Of a DNA stretch of 64,000 nt, positions 46,031-58,241 are shown piece after piece. A model generated the notes under the pieces. It made no database searches and was not told where the DNA came from. It saw only the letters and a program-made list of their open reading frames with translations. Source of the DNA: Bidens hawaiensis (lineage: Eukaryota; Streptophyta; Magnoliopsida; Asterales; Asteraceae). The DNA lies in assembly GCA_021521415.1 (NCBI GenBank), contig JAIQDT010009018.1, forward strand, positions 1 through 64,000. Direction: 5' to 3'. The number at the start of each line of letters is the position of its first letter. Position 1 is the stretch's first letter. The position numbers and the translations under genes are program-made.

Positions 46031-46700
46031 CCTTCTCTGGTTGGCTCTGATACCTTCATTTGTTATCATTACCCCAAACAATTTTCCTTCCTCTACTCCA
46101 AAGGAACATTTAGTTGGATTTAACTTAATGTTGATACTGATTAACCATGTGTATGTTTCCATTATGTCTTTAAGCATTGTTGCTTATGTGTCGCTTTTGA
46201 TTACTAAATCAATAACATACACTTCCAAGTTATTCCCTATTCGTATCTTGAATACTATATCCATCAATATCTGATACGCACCCCCCCCCCCTGGTGTTTC
46301 AACCCACACAACCTCTTTTGATAACAGAAAATACCTTAGTTGGTGATGAATGTCGTAATGTCTTCATCTTCTTTGCTCATATGTATTTGGTGTTAACCCT
46401 TATAGGCATATAAGAGCATTTCAACTTGTAGTCCGTCAGAGCATCGACCTTCACGTCTATTTCTGGCAAAGGATAACAATCATTCGGCCGTGCATTGTTT
46501 AAATTCTTAAAGTCGATGCACATCCTCCAGTTATTATCTCCTTTCTTCACCGTTACCGGATTGGCTATCAAGACTGTTATCTCACCTCTCTAATGATGCC
46601 CGCATCCAATACTTTTGCTACTTCCTTGTTGATGGCACGACCTCTCTCCGGCCCCACACTTCTTTTCTTTTGCTTGACAGACTCCATTGATCTTTACACT
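46031..46700 (-). pseudogene. Tat reverse transcriptase
   Basis: VKKGDNNWRMCIDFKNLN and CYPLPEIDVKVDALT (46550-46420) are RT motifs. The catalytic box reads YVIDLVIKS (46222-46196), where the family has YVDD, so the active site is lost. A C13 run at 46271-46287 sits within the RT coding strand and marks a frame slip. Confidence 0.8.
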
Positions 46701-46739
46701 TTCAGCTTATGCTCTGCTAGTCCTCTCGGGACTGCCGCC

Positions 46740-47150
46740 ATATCTACTACCTCCCATACGAATATGTACATGAATCTAGACAATCCCACAAGCACTTATT
46801 TACTGTTTCTAGTAATTGTATTCTCACTGTCAACTTATGCTCTAGGAATTTTTGGTTAATCATCCATTCATCCATATTCTTCTCCTTGTTCAACACAATC
46901 TTCTCTGGTTCTTTTCTAATTTCCCTAGCCTCATCTACTCGTGGAAAAAATTCAGAAGCTGGTGTGACAACTCCCCTTGGCATGGGAAACTTAAGTTCCC
47001 GTGGATTATTGACACTATTGCACCTAGTGCATTCATTGCTGATATTCCTTGAATTATGTTATATTCTTAACATGCATTTACGATCAAATAGGTCATCTAC
47101 AAGGTTCGGTATTGTTCCCATGCGCCGATGTTTACTTCGAGTGTAATTTG
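46740..47150 (-). pseudogene. Tat protease C-terminus and linker to RT
   Basis: LKFPMPRGVVTPASEF (about 46960-47010) is the segment that ends the protease region in Tat pol. A region matching the protease-RT linker follows. The catalytic part of the protease is not visible before the break at 47221. Confidence 0.55.
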
Positions 47151-47220
47151 ACCCATGGGTTTAAATCGTATTTGTATTTGTATGGAAACCCCGACCCGTT
47201 TAGGTCTTTTGGATCCTTCG

Positions 47221-48784
47221 TGTCACACCCCGATCAAAGGCGACGGAACATGCCGGGGTGCAACGATTGCCCATAAGCGCATGACACTACTTAAAGCGAC
47301 AATATTTAACAAACTGATTTTAATTATTTTCTTAAGTACTTAGAATTGTTGGATCCAACTTGATCTCATAACATAGTTTGGACCGACAAAACCGAACACT
47401 CACGTTGTTAGTTCTAAAACAATAGATCTACATACTTGGTTAAGTCTTATAAAGTTTTATTGAGTTATCTTATAACATTTATTATTTTGGAAAGTTGACT
47501 TTGGGTTTGACCAATTATCAAGACCCGAACTAACAACCCGAACACTTGTTAAAACCCATTTTAGTATCTTTGTCCCAAAGGAACTTGCATTTAGCATGTT
47601 CTCACCTTATTACTTAACATAGGTTAAGTAAATATTAAGGTTAGATACTTTAACCCGGTTTCGAGCAAACTTACATTTTTAAAGGGTTATTATTTCTTAT
47701 GTATTTTGGAACCGACAACCCGAACCAACAACCCAAACACTCGTTAAAAACCCGTTTTAGTATCTTTGTCCCAAAGGAACTTGCATTTAGCATTTTCTCA
47801 CCTTATTACTTAACATAGGTTAAGTAAATATTAAGGTTAGATACTTTAACCCGGTTTCGAGCAAACTTACATTTTTAAAGGGTTATTATTATAAATTCTT
47901 AAATAGTTACATTATAAACCTTGAACTTTAATTGTTTACTTTTTGCAACAATTATTTTATTTAAAGATCTTCAAGACAACCTTTCTAAATCCAAGACTTT
48001 CTTTTGTTTAGGCTTCATACGTTAAACTCGATGTTCCGAAAAATCTCCAAATAATCAATCTTTCAAGTTTATTACTTGAACGTGAGTAATACCCCGTTTT
48101 CTATCTTTTGTTTTGGGGGTGACATTTCATCTTATCTAAACTAAATATTTTATACTTGGTTCTTAAACCACAAACGTTTTTGTATAATTCACTTGAATAA
48201 TTGCTCGATTTGGTGTTCTATGCTTATTTGCCTATGTGTTTGTCGCTTTTGGATGGCGGAACTATAAATCCTAGACCATTTCGCAACCCCTCATGGCAAG
48301 GTGTCGTTAACGTAATGCAATTAATGATAACTATAAAATCCTAAATTATTTGGCATCCCCTTATAGTTGGGTGTCGCTAACTTGTTAGCGATAACTATTT
48401 TATCCAAGTTCATAGCTCTTATTTATTGTTTCGTATACTAGTTTTGTGGTTTTTCTTACTATATACTATTGTTGCTCAAACTTATGAATTGCTCACCAAC
48501 CTTTGTGTTGACAAACTTTATTTTATGAAATGTTACAGGTTTACATCTCGGTTGATTCGATGCTTGTGGTGAAAACGAATGCCAAGACCTTTAAGTTATT
48601 AGAAAAAATGAACAATATTTGATTTGCTATATTTTGTTATATTTGACTTATGAATATTTGGTTATGTGACATTTTCGATGTTGTGAAATGAAATGAGTTT
48701 GTTAAATGTTGTCGCTTTAAATAGTGTCATGCGCTTATGGGCAATCGTTGCACCCCGGCATGTTCTGCCGCCTTTGGTCGGGGT
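47221..48784 (+). repeat. Family D LTR piece (D2) with inverted end: fold-back structure
   Basis: 47228-47315 is the reverse complement of 48696-48783, the D LTR end. At about 47311-47315 (AAACT) the sequence switches to plus-strand D LTR and runs to 48784, seven bases short of the normal GTGTGACA end. The intron-like signals are intact: AAC|GTGAGTAATACCCC (48082), CTCACCAAC, GTTGACA, GTTACAG|GT (48538). A 196-bp tandem duplication lies inside. Confidence 0.75.
47521..47912 (+). repeat. 196-bp tandem duplication in D2
   Basis: Two near-identical units, for example TAGTATCTTTGTCCCAAAGG beginning near 47563 and again 196 bases later, then CATAGGTTAAGTAAATATTA in each. Confidence 0.9.
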
Positions 48785-50036
48785 TATTAATACAAATTTG
48801 GGTTTTATGTTCATTTATGTTACACAATTGTTGGATCAAGAAATCACCCTTTTCGGTACCTTAAATTACCATTTTATAACTAAAAACTACTTAAAACGAA
48901 CTTCAGGGACCTAAATCGTTTTTTGTTTGTTTTGCACCTTGCTTGACCATTTAAACCATTAAAATGCATGCATAACTCTTATGGGTAACCTTTTATTTTT
49001 CCACTATAAAAAAAAGTCCAATGCACCCATTTTGGTTTGCTCTTTCTCCTCAAAACTCTCCCAATCTAGATCTAAGTATTCATCTTTCAAACTCTTGATA
49101 GTTTGACTTCTCAAGGTCAAATTAATGCTAATCTTTGTTTCTTAATAATTCTTGGTAACTAAAGCTTGTTATTATAGCTTGTTTAAAGCGTACTTCCCTT
49201 GTTTCCTTGGCTTTCCTTTCTCGGACCATGGTCGGTTTAGGTGTATTGCTAGGCAAGGCTTCATGGAGGACTATTATAGTCCTTGTTAACACTTTATATT
49301 ATGTTTAAGCTTACTATTATTGTTTAGTTCCTAATTATTTTAGTACCAAATCATTTTTATAGTTCAATGGTATTTTGGTATGTGGCAACCATCCTCAGTT
49401 TCATTCCGAGTCAAGGACCGAACCAAAACCGAACTTTTGTTTAAATAATTTACTATTAACATGTTGTATGTAGAACTTTAGTATTATCATTTCTAAGTTT
49501 ATTTTTATGATTTCTATGGTATTGGGTATGTGATAACCGTCCTCGGTCTTATTCTGAGTCAAGGACCGAACCAAGACCGAACTAAACCGAGTTCACTCGA
49601 ATAAGACACACTAGTTGTGTTTTGGGCCCCCGAATCTCATATTTTCTTTAAAACAATATTATAAACTAATTTAAATTGTTTTCTTAAAATACTTGGTATA
49701 TCGGATCCAACTTGATCCTATAACAAGTTTGGACCGACAAAGCCAAACACCCGCTTAATGGACGTCGAGGTTCTTCTTAATAGAACTACACACTTGGTTA
49801 AGTTTCTTTTGATTTCATTGAGTTATCTCATAACATTTATCACTTTGGAATCTCGGCTTCGGGCTTGACCAATCATCAAGACTCGAACCGACAAATCTGA
49901 ACACTCGTAAAATCTCGTCTTAGTATATTGTTAATAAAGGATTTTGCAATATCATAATTATACCCAAATATTTACTTAACAAAGGCTAGGTAAAACTCGC
50001 TCAGATCTATTACCCAAATATTTACCCAAATATTTA
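48785..50036 (+). repeat. Family D-like LTR fragment (D3), 5' part of a diverged copy
   Basis: It aligns loosely with the first half of the D1 3' LTR: CTTTTCGGTACCTTAA, then GACTTCTCAAGGTC, then CTTCATGGAGGACT (49259-49272), and CCGAGTCAAGGACCGAACC near 49410. Its own start is missing and it ends near 50036 at a TTTACCCAAATA repeat. Confidence 0.6.
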
Positions 50037-51896
50037 AACTTAGTTGTGAAACAACGAGCCGACACTGCTAAACCGCTAAAGTCATGGGATCCGGGTCGAG
50101 TCGGGTGTAAGCCGAACCAAAGATGAGCTTAGGGGTCACCCTAGCTCAGATCTGGATCGAACGAGACGAAAAACGGTGAAAAACGGTGGAAAACAAGTGA
50201 GATCTCGTTTTTCAGGCATAATTGCAGTTTTCCGGCAATGACGGTGCCCGAAAGGCGACGCCGGAAGAGTAGATGTGTCAGAGAATGTTTTTCTGACCTA
50301 ACCCTAATTCGTTAACGGAGGTTTAACGAACTAACCTTGATTCATTAGCTAATTCTTTAAGGAAAAGAATGACGAACTAGCCCCATTCGTTAAGGTCCAG
50401 TTCGTTATAAGGATCGGTTCGTTAAGGTCCAATTCGCTATAAGGACCAATTAGTTATAAGGTCCAATTCCCTATAAGGACCAATTCGTTATAAGGTCCAA
50501 TTCATTATATGGACCAGTTCGTTATGAGGCCTAATTCGTTACAAAGGCAGATTCGTTATAATAGTTAATTCGTTATGAACTCCCATTCGTTAAGGACTGA
50601 ATAACGAATTAGAACTTTGATAGAATGACAGAAAGGTCCCTGGACTTAGAATAAAATGGATAAATTACATAGAAACCCCAGCCAGGGGTTGTGCCCCTTG
50701 GACCCCGCTAGGGGCTGCCGTCCATAGAACCCCGCTGCCAAGGGCGGTGACCCCGGACCCCCGTTCGTTGGGGGTAATAATTAAACTAGAAACGCGATAA
50801 GGGTAATGATAGTTAATTGATATGTGTAATTTTTATATATTTACTCGTGCACAGCTCAATAAAGGAATAACCATAAATGGTGAACGTAACCGCATTCAGG
50901 TGAGTTTATAGCCCCATTCCTTGTTTTGTTTTTGGGGCTGTGTGTATACTCGATGTGATAGTTAATACACTTACCTTAAATGGTAAGTGTATGCCATGTA
51001 TGATTTATATGTTAATTATGTATATCTTGAATGTGAACGAAAGCTTGTCGGTATATGAACGATCTTCGGATATTGCACGTGGTGACAAGGGAGGTATGAA
51101 AATAATAGATGAATGTGTATGATAGATATATGTACAACATATGAATATGTATGAATAAGTAAAGAATGTATATGTATGTTACGAGTATGTAAAGACAGAA
51201 TGTACGAAGACGAAGAAGTAAGGGATCAGACCCTAATAATATCTGAGATAGAGAAGCAAGGGATTAGACCCTAATAATATCTGAGATAGAGAAATAAAGA
51301 GGGATCAGACCCTACTAATATCGAAGATAGACAATAAAGGGATCAGGCCTAATAATATCTGATATAGACAAAGGACGGAGTGATCAGACCCTAATAATAT
51401 CGGAGATAAAAAAGGAAGGGATCAGACCCTAATAATATCTGAGATAGAGTGGACAATAAATATATAGTATGAAAGTAATAGTATGTACGTATGTATGAAG
51501 TTATGTAATGAAAGTAAAATAGTAAAGCAATTATTATGTGTCTTCGGATGCATAATTAAAGGTAAGTGAACGTATTGTATGATATGTGATTAACTAGAAC
51601 TCACTCAGTGTAGCTGACTTTTAGTATGCACGCAAGTGAGTAGAATGAGACAGCTGGCTTGCGCGGGGACACATGGCGGAAGAATAAGAAACTGGCATCT
51701 GATGAAGCAAGTTATTTTATGTTTAATGTTTTAATGTTGAAAGATAAGAATGTTTTAAGACAAGTTATGAATTGTTATGTAATGTTTATGAAAGTTTTAT
51801 ATTCAGCGCAAAATTTTAATTAACCCTGATATTTAAAACTGTGTTTATGAGTAAATCCAACGTCCAAATGTGAGGCACCGGTAGAGGGGTCTTACA
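50037..51896 (+). repeat. Family B3 LTR fragment (5' about 335 bp missing)
   Basis: It matches 27775-29562 closely, with TTCGTTATAAGG repeats (50395-50575), a GC-rich cluster (50680-50765), CAG|GTGAGT (near 50899), the inverted repeat 50966-50991, the UUCG hairpin (51050-51082) and CCCTAATAATA repeats (51220-51445). It ends GGTCTTACA at 51896. The next base is family D LTR, so B3 was inserted in D1's 5' LTR. Confidence 0.88.
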
Positions 51897-53528
51897 TTTG
51901 TTGTTTGTGCATTACATCATAATATCCAATCCGAATTTTTACACATTAGACCTCATGCTTGACCCCTTCAATCTTATCCTATTTATACCCACCCTCATGC
52001 TTCATTAATCCCTGCTCATACTTCATCATCTTTCTCAAATTCAAGAGATTAAAGGTGTTTTATTTGTTCTTAGCAGTTTGACTTTCAAAAGTCAAACTAA
52101 CCATAATACTTGATTTTAAATAACATATTATTACCTATAACTTGTGGCACAACATATATATATATATATATATAATATGCACCCCTTTTTACCTTTGGTG
52201 GTCATTTCTCCGGTGTCGGTCGGTGAAGTGTCGGGCCTCGTAAGGAAATGCTTCATGGAGGACTCCCGTGGTCCTTGATATATATATATATATATATATA
52301 TAACATGTTTATGCTTACTTACCATGCTTAACTTTTGCTCATTTTAGTTTGTATATCATATTTATGAAGTTCTATGGTTATGGGTTTATAGAGACTAGCC
52401 TCGGTATAAAGGTATATAGCTCTAAACTGTAAACCAAACTTTGTTTACTAGTTTTGTTAAATAATTGTATGAACATGCTTTATGTTAGATTTATGTTTCT
52501 AAAATTATTTTTATGAGTTCCATGGTTATGGGTTTGTAGAATCTAACCTCGGTCTTAACCCGAAACAAGATCCGAAGCGAAAACTGAACTTTCGTTTAAA
52601 GACTTTATTGTTGACTTTTTTGTTGTAAAACTTAAGTATCATCATTTATAAATTATTATACAAGTTCCTTGATGTTGGGCATGTGGCAACCATTTTAGAT
52701 CTTATTCCGAGATGGGAACCGAACCAAAACGAACTACACTGATTTCACTCACTTAAGACACACAAGTGTGTTTCTAGCTATCAAGACTTGTATATTTCTT
52801 TAAAAGTATTTTATAAACTGATTTTAATTATTTTCTTAAAGTACTTGGAATGTTGATATTGCATACCTACTCAAACTAAATGTTTTTATACTTGAGTCTT
52901 AAACCACAAACTTTATCGTATACTTTACTTAAATAAATGCTCGATTTGGTGTTATATGCTTACATGTTTAAATTCTAATGTGTTTACCGCTTTTGGTTGG
53001 TTGATTCATAAATCCGAGTATATTTGGCATCCCCTTATAGAAAGGTGTCGTTAATGTATTCTTATTAACGATTTCATATAAATCCTAGACTATTTGGCAT
53101 TCTCTTATAACAAGGTGTCGTTAATGTATTCTTATTAACGATTTCATTACCTAAATTGTTCCTATTATTTATTGTTTTGTATACAAGTTTTGGAATTTCC
53201 TATTATATACTTATTGTTCAAAACTATGAAATTGCTCACCAACCTTTGTCTTGGCAAATTCTATTTTATGCAATGTTACAGGTTTGAATTTTGGTTGACT
53301 CGAGAACTTGAAGAAAACGTTATCAAGACTATTAGGATATTAGCAAAATGAACAATGTATTATTTGCTATGATTTGAATTTGGTTATTGTATGAACAAGT
53401 TATGTGACTTTTATGATTTTATGAATTTAAATGAGTTGATTTAATATTGTCACTTTAACAGTGTCTTGTGTTTTTGGTCAATCTGTTGCACCCCGGCATG
53501 TTCCGCGGTATTTGGTCGAGGTGTGACA
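51897..53528 (+). repeat. D1 5' LTR, truncated left, with a 584-bp internal deletion
   Basis: It aligns with 59921-62140. Compared with the 3' LTR it lacks 60885-61468, joined at TGA microhomology (52854-52856), and so has lost the donor-like site but keeps the acceptor (GTTACAG|GT, AG at 53280-53281). A 71-bp direct repeat occurs (53047 and 53118). AT microsatellites lie at 52149-52173 and 52277-52301. Confidence 0.88.
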
Positions 53529-53530
53529 GA

Positions 53531-53542
53531 TAGGTATCAGAG
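53531..53542 (+). other. Primer-binding site of D1 (one-base variant)
   Basis: TAGGTATCAGAGC-type sequence just after the LTR end. One base differs from TGGTATCAGAGC, the usual initiator Met tRNA complement. Confidence 0.8.
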
Positions 53543-54453
53543 CGACTAGACTATAGGATAGGTGGTTAGACGTAACGAACTAGTATAGTTTTTGCTTTAG
53601 GGTCCTTATACGTGTTGCTTATACGTGTTTATTCTACTCGATTGTTCATTACGCTTATTTATTTATAAACTTACTTATTTCTATAAAATCATAAATGTAC
53701 GCATACACACACTTTCATAGTACTTCAAGGTATCCTTACCTTAAAACGCAAAAATATAGATTTTTATTATGATTTATGGATTACAAGCTTAAGTTGGATC
53801 CCGTTGTTTCAAATCACCTTAAAGCTCGGTTCTATAATGTTTGTCGAAATGACCGTAGGGAGTTGAACACTTGGAAATGACATTTTGACAAAAAGATTCC
53901 AAGAATAGAATGTGATATACTTACCTGGGAAGGTTGGATCTAAGTGTTTACTTCTAGGCCAAACGACTTATATTTTATGAAACGATGACTTTAAGTAGTC
54001 GAATGTGAGCGTTCCGGACACCATCCAAATTTTTGGTGTTGAAACGATAGAGCCACGGTGATACGTGGACTAGTGTTTTGACATGACGTTGTATTCTGAT
54101 TTATTATTTTTTTATCGTTATTTGAGTCGTGTGCACATGTTTAGACTCCAACATGGTATTTGATTAAAAAATTTTAGTGTCGGAATATCAAATCATCGTG
54201 GTTCATGTACGACTTTTTGACTCTACAAAACTCAAAATCTCAAAATTTTCAAGCTTCAACCTCTCAAAATCATTTACGTTTTGTTTACGAATTGTTATTT
54301 ATATACAAAGTTTTATATTTTTTTTACACTAACATCTCCTCATCAGTAACTCTAGGAATTCACAATCAAACATGAAATTTTATTTTATTTTATACACCCT
54401 CATATTCATTTCTATTTACCTCAAACTCATTTCATTTCTTTATAATTTATAGA
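53543..54453 (+). other. D1 leader before gag
   Basis: About 0.9 kb between primer site and gag ATG. AT-rich with no gene visible. GGTGATACGTGGAC near 54058 resembles the repeat core found in the element C leader. Confidence 0.5.
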
Positions 54454-55287
54454 ATGCCTCCACTAAGACGCCAATCGCGCAAGAACTTCAACCGACGCTT
54501 GGATGCTTTCGTCGTCAAACAAATGGCCGCGGTGATTCCCGAACTTTTAACCCAAATACAAGCTACACAACCTGTTATCGCACCCGTTGAACCTAAACCC
54601 GCATCCGACTGTTATAAACAATTTACTAATGCTTACCCAACCGAGTTCCTTGGCACATACTGTGCAACTACCTTGTTGCTATGGTTTGAAAAGATGGAGA
54701 GTGTATTTCGACACAGCGAGTGCCTTGATGCGAAAACGAAAAATTTTGCTTCGAGCATGTTTAAGAAAACCGCTCTTACATGGTGGGGTAGTGTATTGCA
54801 CCTTCAAGGGACGGAAACGGCTATGGAGCTTCCATGGTCCGAACTCAAAGAACTCATGATGAAAAAGTTTTGTCCCAAACACGAGCTCCAAAAGCTCGAA
54901 GAGGAATTCTGGAACTTGAAACAAGAAAGTGGTGACAACGCAGCCTACTCACTCCGTTTTCATGAATTGAGCATCCTCATCCGTCATTTGGTTACCCCGT
55001 CGGAACTAGAACTTGACAAATACATTGGGGGTTTACCTATGCAAATCTGGGACTCAGTAATGAGTAGCAAACCCGTGAACCTTGAGGACGCTATTACCCT
55101 AGCCGGTGCGCTATCCGAGAACCATGTCAAGGCGGGTACCCTAACCCTTAAGAAGAAAAGTGATACAAGCAAAACCGAACCCGCACCACAAGCCAAAGTT
55201 GACCCACCACCTCAAGCCATCAACTACTCAAACTATTCCCGCCACAACAACAAAAAGAAAACCAAAAGCCAATCACCGAAACTATGA
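54454..55287 (+). pseudogene. D1 gag (capsid part), open for 277 codons
   Basis: The start ATG at 54454 gives a basic N-terminus MPPLRRQSRKNFNRR. A Retrotrans_gag-type region spans about residues 60-190: LLLWFEKMESVF, KKTALTWWGSV, WSELKELMMKKFCPKHELQKL, RFHELS. A basic tail of KKK and proline-rich sequence follows. The frame ends at a stop after SQSPKL, and the zinc-knuckle region continues in other frames, so Gag is truncated. Capsid formation would be the family role. Confidence 0.85.
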
Positions 55288-55820
55288 CGTTACCCAAACA
55301 CAACCTCAACAACAACCCCAAGCTCCCCCACAAAATCGAAAACCCTATACCAGTACCTTCCCATTATGCAACAATTGTCAACTTCACCACCCGTCACACT
55401 TGTTGTGTCGCCATTGCACTCTTTGCAACCGTTTTGGTCATCTAAACACCACATGTTGATCCGCACAGTGTACTCAACCAATCAACCAAGAACCACTCCT
55501 AAAAATTCCCCAAACTGTTTTGCACCATACCCACAAAACCCTCTTCAACAACCTCGGGCTTGCTTTAACTATGGCGATCCCAATCATTTCCGCAACAACT
55601 GCCCTCGCATTGCTTATGTTAACCAAGCCCAAACCTTAGTCGTACCCTACTATCAAACCCAAGCCTACCAAGTTCAAACCTACCAACCTCAACTTCCCCA
55701 ATTAAATGCACCACTTATCCAACCCATGCAAGCAGTCCACCCATCCAAGCCATCCAAGCACCACCTCCTCCTCCCCCTCAAGTACCTCAAGGAAACCACA
55801 GTAATTAAGGACGAGTCTTA
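55288..55820 (+). pseudogene. D1 gag zinc-knuckle region (frameshifted)
   Basis: In frame 2, LCNNCQLHHPS and CRHCTLCNRFGHLNTTC (to 55457) carry the cysteine motifs, the second with the C..C....H....C pattern. In frame 1, ACFNYGDPNHFRNNCPR (55558-55608) is a second knuckle with one Cys replaced by Tyr. A proline/glutamine-rich linker follows. At least two frameshifts are needed to connect the parts. Confidence 0.75.
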
Positions 55821-56163
55821 ATGATGAATGCTAATCAAGCTCAAGTGGCAAACGATGTTGTGAACGGTATGTTTTTAGTGAACCAAAATTTAGCTTCTAT
55901 TTTATTTTATACGGGTGCCGATAGAAGTTTTATTTCTTTGAAATTTGAGTCTAAACTTGTTGTGTCTCAAAACAAACTTTCTCGACCGTTTTCTGTCGAA
56001 GTCGCCAATGGATATTCCATCATCATCAACTCTGTCGTCTGTGATTGTACTCTCATTCTCTCTAATCATAAATTTTCCATCGATCTAATGCCGATGCAGA
56101 TGGGAAGCTTCGATGTCATAGTAGGCATAGATTGGTTATCTTTGCACCATGCCGAAGTCGTTT
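55821..56163 (+). pseudogene. D1 aspartic protease
   Basis: The active-site loop reads ILFYTGADRSFISL (about 55896-55940). The family's catalytic Asp before Thr-Gly is Tyr here. SFDVIVGIDWL marks the domain end (56107-56139). A TGA stop follows HHAEVV. The same frame continues as the RT linker. Confidence 0.85.
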
Positions 56164-56166
56164 GAT

Positions 56167-57170
56167 TCGATAAATTCATTCGAATTCCGCTCGTCAACGG
56201 TAAAGTTCTCAAAGTCTTTGGCAAAACAACTTCTAGAAGGCTAAATCTCATGCCGTGCTCTCAATCGCAAATATACTTACGCCAAAAGTATGTTCCATTC
56301 CTAGCTCATGAGGTGGTAAAAGACAAAAAGGAAAGAAAAATCCAAGATATCTCCATTGTTTGTGATTTCCTCGACATCTTTTCCGATGATGTCACCGGTC
56401 TTCCACCCGTTCGTCCGATTGAATTCTGAATCGATTTTGTGCCCGGCGCAATGCCCGTGGTCATGGCTCCTTATCGTTTAGCCCCGTCGGAAATGCAAGA
56501 ATTTTCCGATAAAGGCTTCATTCGTCCAAGCTCTTCTCCTTGGGGTGCTCCCGTCCTCTTCATTAAAAAGAAAGATGGTTCGTTTCGCATGTGCATCAAT
56601 TATCGAGAACTTAACAAACTCACTATTAAAAATCGTTATCCTTTGCCACGAATCGACGATCTCTTCGACCAACTTCAAGGCGCAACTTGTTTCTCAAAAA
56701 TTGATCTTCGATCGGGTTATCATCAGTTGCGTGTTCGTGAAGAAGACATTCCAAAAACCGCTTTCCGTACTTGATCTAGACATTTCGAATTTTCGGTCAT
56801 GCCCTTCGGGTTAACCAATTCACCCGTGGTATTTAGATCTCATGAATCGCGTTTGCAAACCATTCATCTATAAATTCGTTATTGTCTTTATTGATGACAT
56901 CCTTATCTTTTCCAAGACCAAAGCCGAACATGAGCATCACTTGCGTTACATTCTCGAGCTCCTTAGAAACGAACGACTCGACGCCAAATTCTCCAAGTGT
57001 GAATTTTGGTTAGAGAAAGTTCAATTTTTGGGACATATCGTAAACGACAAAGGTATTCATGTTGATCCCACTAAAATTGAGGCCGTTAAGGATTGGAAAA
57101 CTCCAACGACTCCCATGGAAATTCGATCTTTCCTCAGTTTGGCCGGATATTATCGGCAATTCATTTGAAA
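56167..57170 (+). pseudogene. D1 reverse transcriptase
   Basis: Strong RT motifs: [65 protein letters not shown] (56460-56745). MPFGLTN and FIDDILIFSK follow, the latter holding the catalytic Asp pair (about 56893-56922), then FLGHIVNDKGI and SLAGYYRQFI. Lesions: stop in front of IDFVPGA (56428), stop after AFRT (56774), a small deletion near 56836 that shifts frame, and a stop after QFI (57168). Without these it would be a complete domain. Confidence 0.92.
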
Positions 57171-57660
57171 CTTTTCCAAAATCTCTTTACCACGCACCTC
57201 CCTCACTCATAAAGGAAAACCATTCGATTGGGGATCAAAACAAGAAGAAGCATTTCTTACTCTCAAGGACATGCTTTGCAATGCTCCCGTTCTAACCCTT
57301 CCCAATGGAAACGACGATTTTGTTGTATTTTGCAATGCATCTCATCAAGGTCTTGGTTGTGTTCTCATGCAACGAGTTCAAGTCATCACTTACGCATCAA
57401 GGCAACTTAAGGTCAACGAGAAGAATTATACGACTCATGATCTTGAACTTGGTGCCGTCGTTTTTGCTCTCAAAATCTGAAGACATTACCTTTACGGTAC
57501 AAAATGTGTTGTGTTTACCGACCATAAAAGCCTTCAACATATTTTTGACCAAAAAGATCTCAACATGAGGCAATGACGATGGGCCGAATTACTTAGTGAT
57601 TACGATTTAGAGATTCGCTACCATCCAGGTAAAGAGAATGTTGTCGCGACGCCCTAAGTC
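57171..57660 (+). pseudogene. D1 RNase H
   Basis: [20 protein letters not shown] leads into [17 protein letters not shown] (57321-57371), where the family's first catalytic Asp is Asn. [16 protein letters not shown] keeps the Glu, and VVFTDHKSLQHI keeps the next Asp. ELLSDYDLEIRYHPGKENVVA closes the domain. Stops at 57478 and after NMRQ, and a frameshift at the ADALS-type end. Confidence 0.88.
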
Positions 57661-57764
57661 AAAAGGTTAATGTTAAATTCGTTCTGCTTTTAAGCGTTGT
57701 TGTTCAAACCGATCTTCAAGTCAGTATCTTTCAATCTCAGCGTACCTCCGTTGAAGAAGGTAAC

Positions 57765-58241
57765 ATGTACAACGAAATGTCATGTGGAGCCGAATTTCAA
57801 CTCAAAAATAAATCCGATGGTCTTTTGTATTTTCTCAATCGTTTGTGTATTCTCGACGAAACTCACAAGTCGCGGTATTCCGTTCATCCCGGTGCAGATA
57901 AAATGTATTTCGATCTTCGTGCTACTTTTTGGTGGCCGGGTATGAAAAAGGACGTAGCGTTGTATGTATCTAAATGTCTTACCTGCTCAAAAGTCAAAGC
58001 CGAACATCAAAGACCTTTTAGTCTACTCGAGCAACCACCGATTCCCGTTTGGAAATGGGAAGACATTTCTATAGACTTTATCACTAAACTACCCAACAAC
58101 CAAAAAGGAAACGATAGTATTTGGGTGATCATCGATCATTTACCCAAGTCTGCTCATTTCATTCCGATCCGCGAGAAGTATTCGGTCGAGCAACTTGCTC
58201 AAATATATGTTCGGGAAATTGTGTGCCGAAACGATTTACCA
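57765..58241 (+). pseudogene. D1 integrase, N-terminal half
   Basis: HKSRYSVHPGADKMYFDLR, WWPGMKKDVALYVSKCLTCSKVK is the HHCC zinc-binding region. WEDISIDFITKLP and IWVIIDHLPKSAHFIP begin the core and carry the first catalytic Asp (IDF). The frame stops at RNDLP, where a MITE interrupts it. Confidence 0.9.

Larger units (their letters stand above)
39080..47220 (-). mobile_element. Tat-lineage Ty3/gypsy element with antisense accessory ORF, 5' part missing
   Basis: On the minus strand, protease linker, RT, RNase H, a second RNase H and integrase run from about 47150 to 43660. A plus-strand accessory ORF (39741-41970) follows, then a purine tract and a short 3' LTR. The double RNase H and the extra ORF between pol and 3' LTR are traits of the Tat lineage. 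Gag and 5' LTR are absent, since the element is cut at 47221 by a family D LTR end. All domains carry lesions. Confidence 0.82.

Noticed and set aside
46271..46287. C13 run as a regulatory or structural motif
   Set aside because: It lies in the decayed RT coding strand and is more simply slippage or a sequencing-prone homopolymer.
54984..55196. Minus-strand frame opposite gag
   Set aside because: It is a shadow of the well-supported gag frame.
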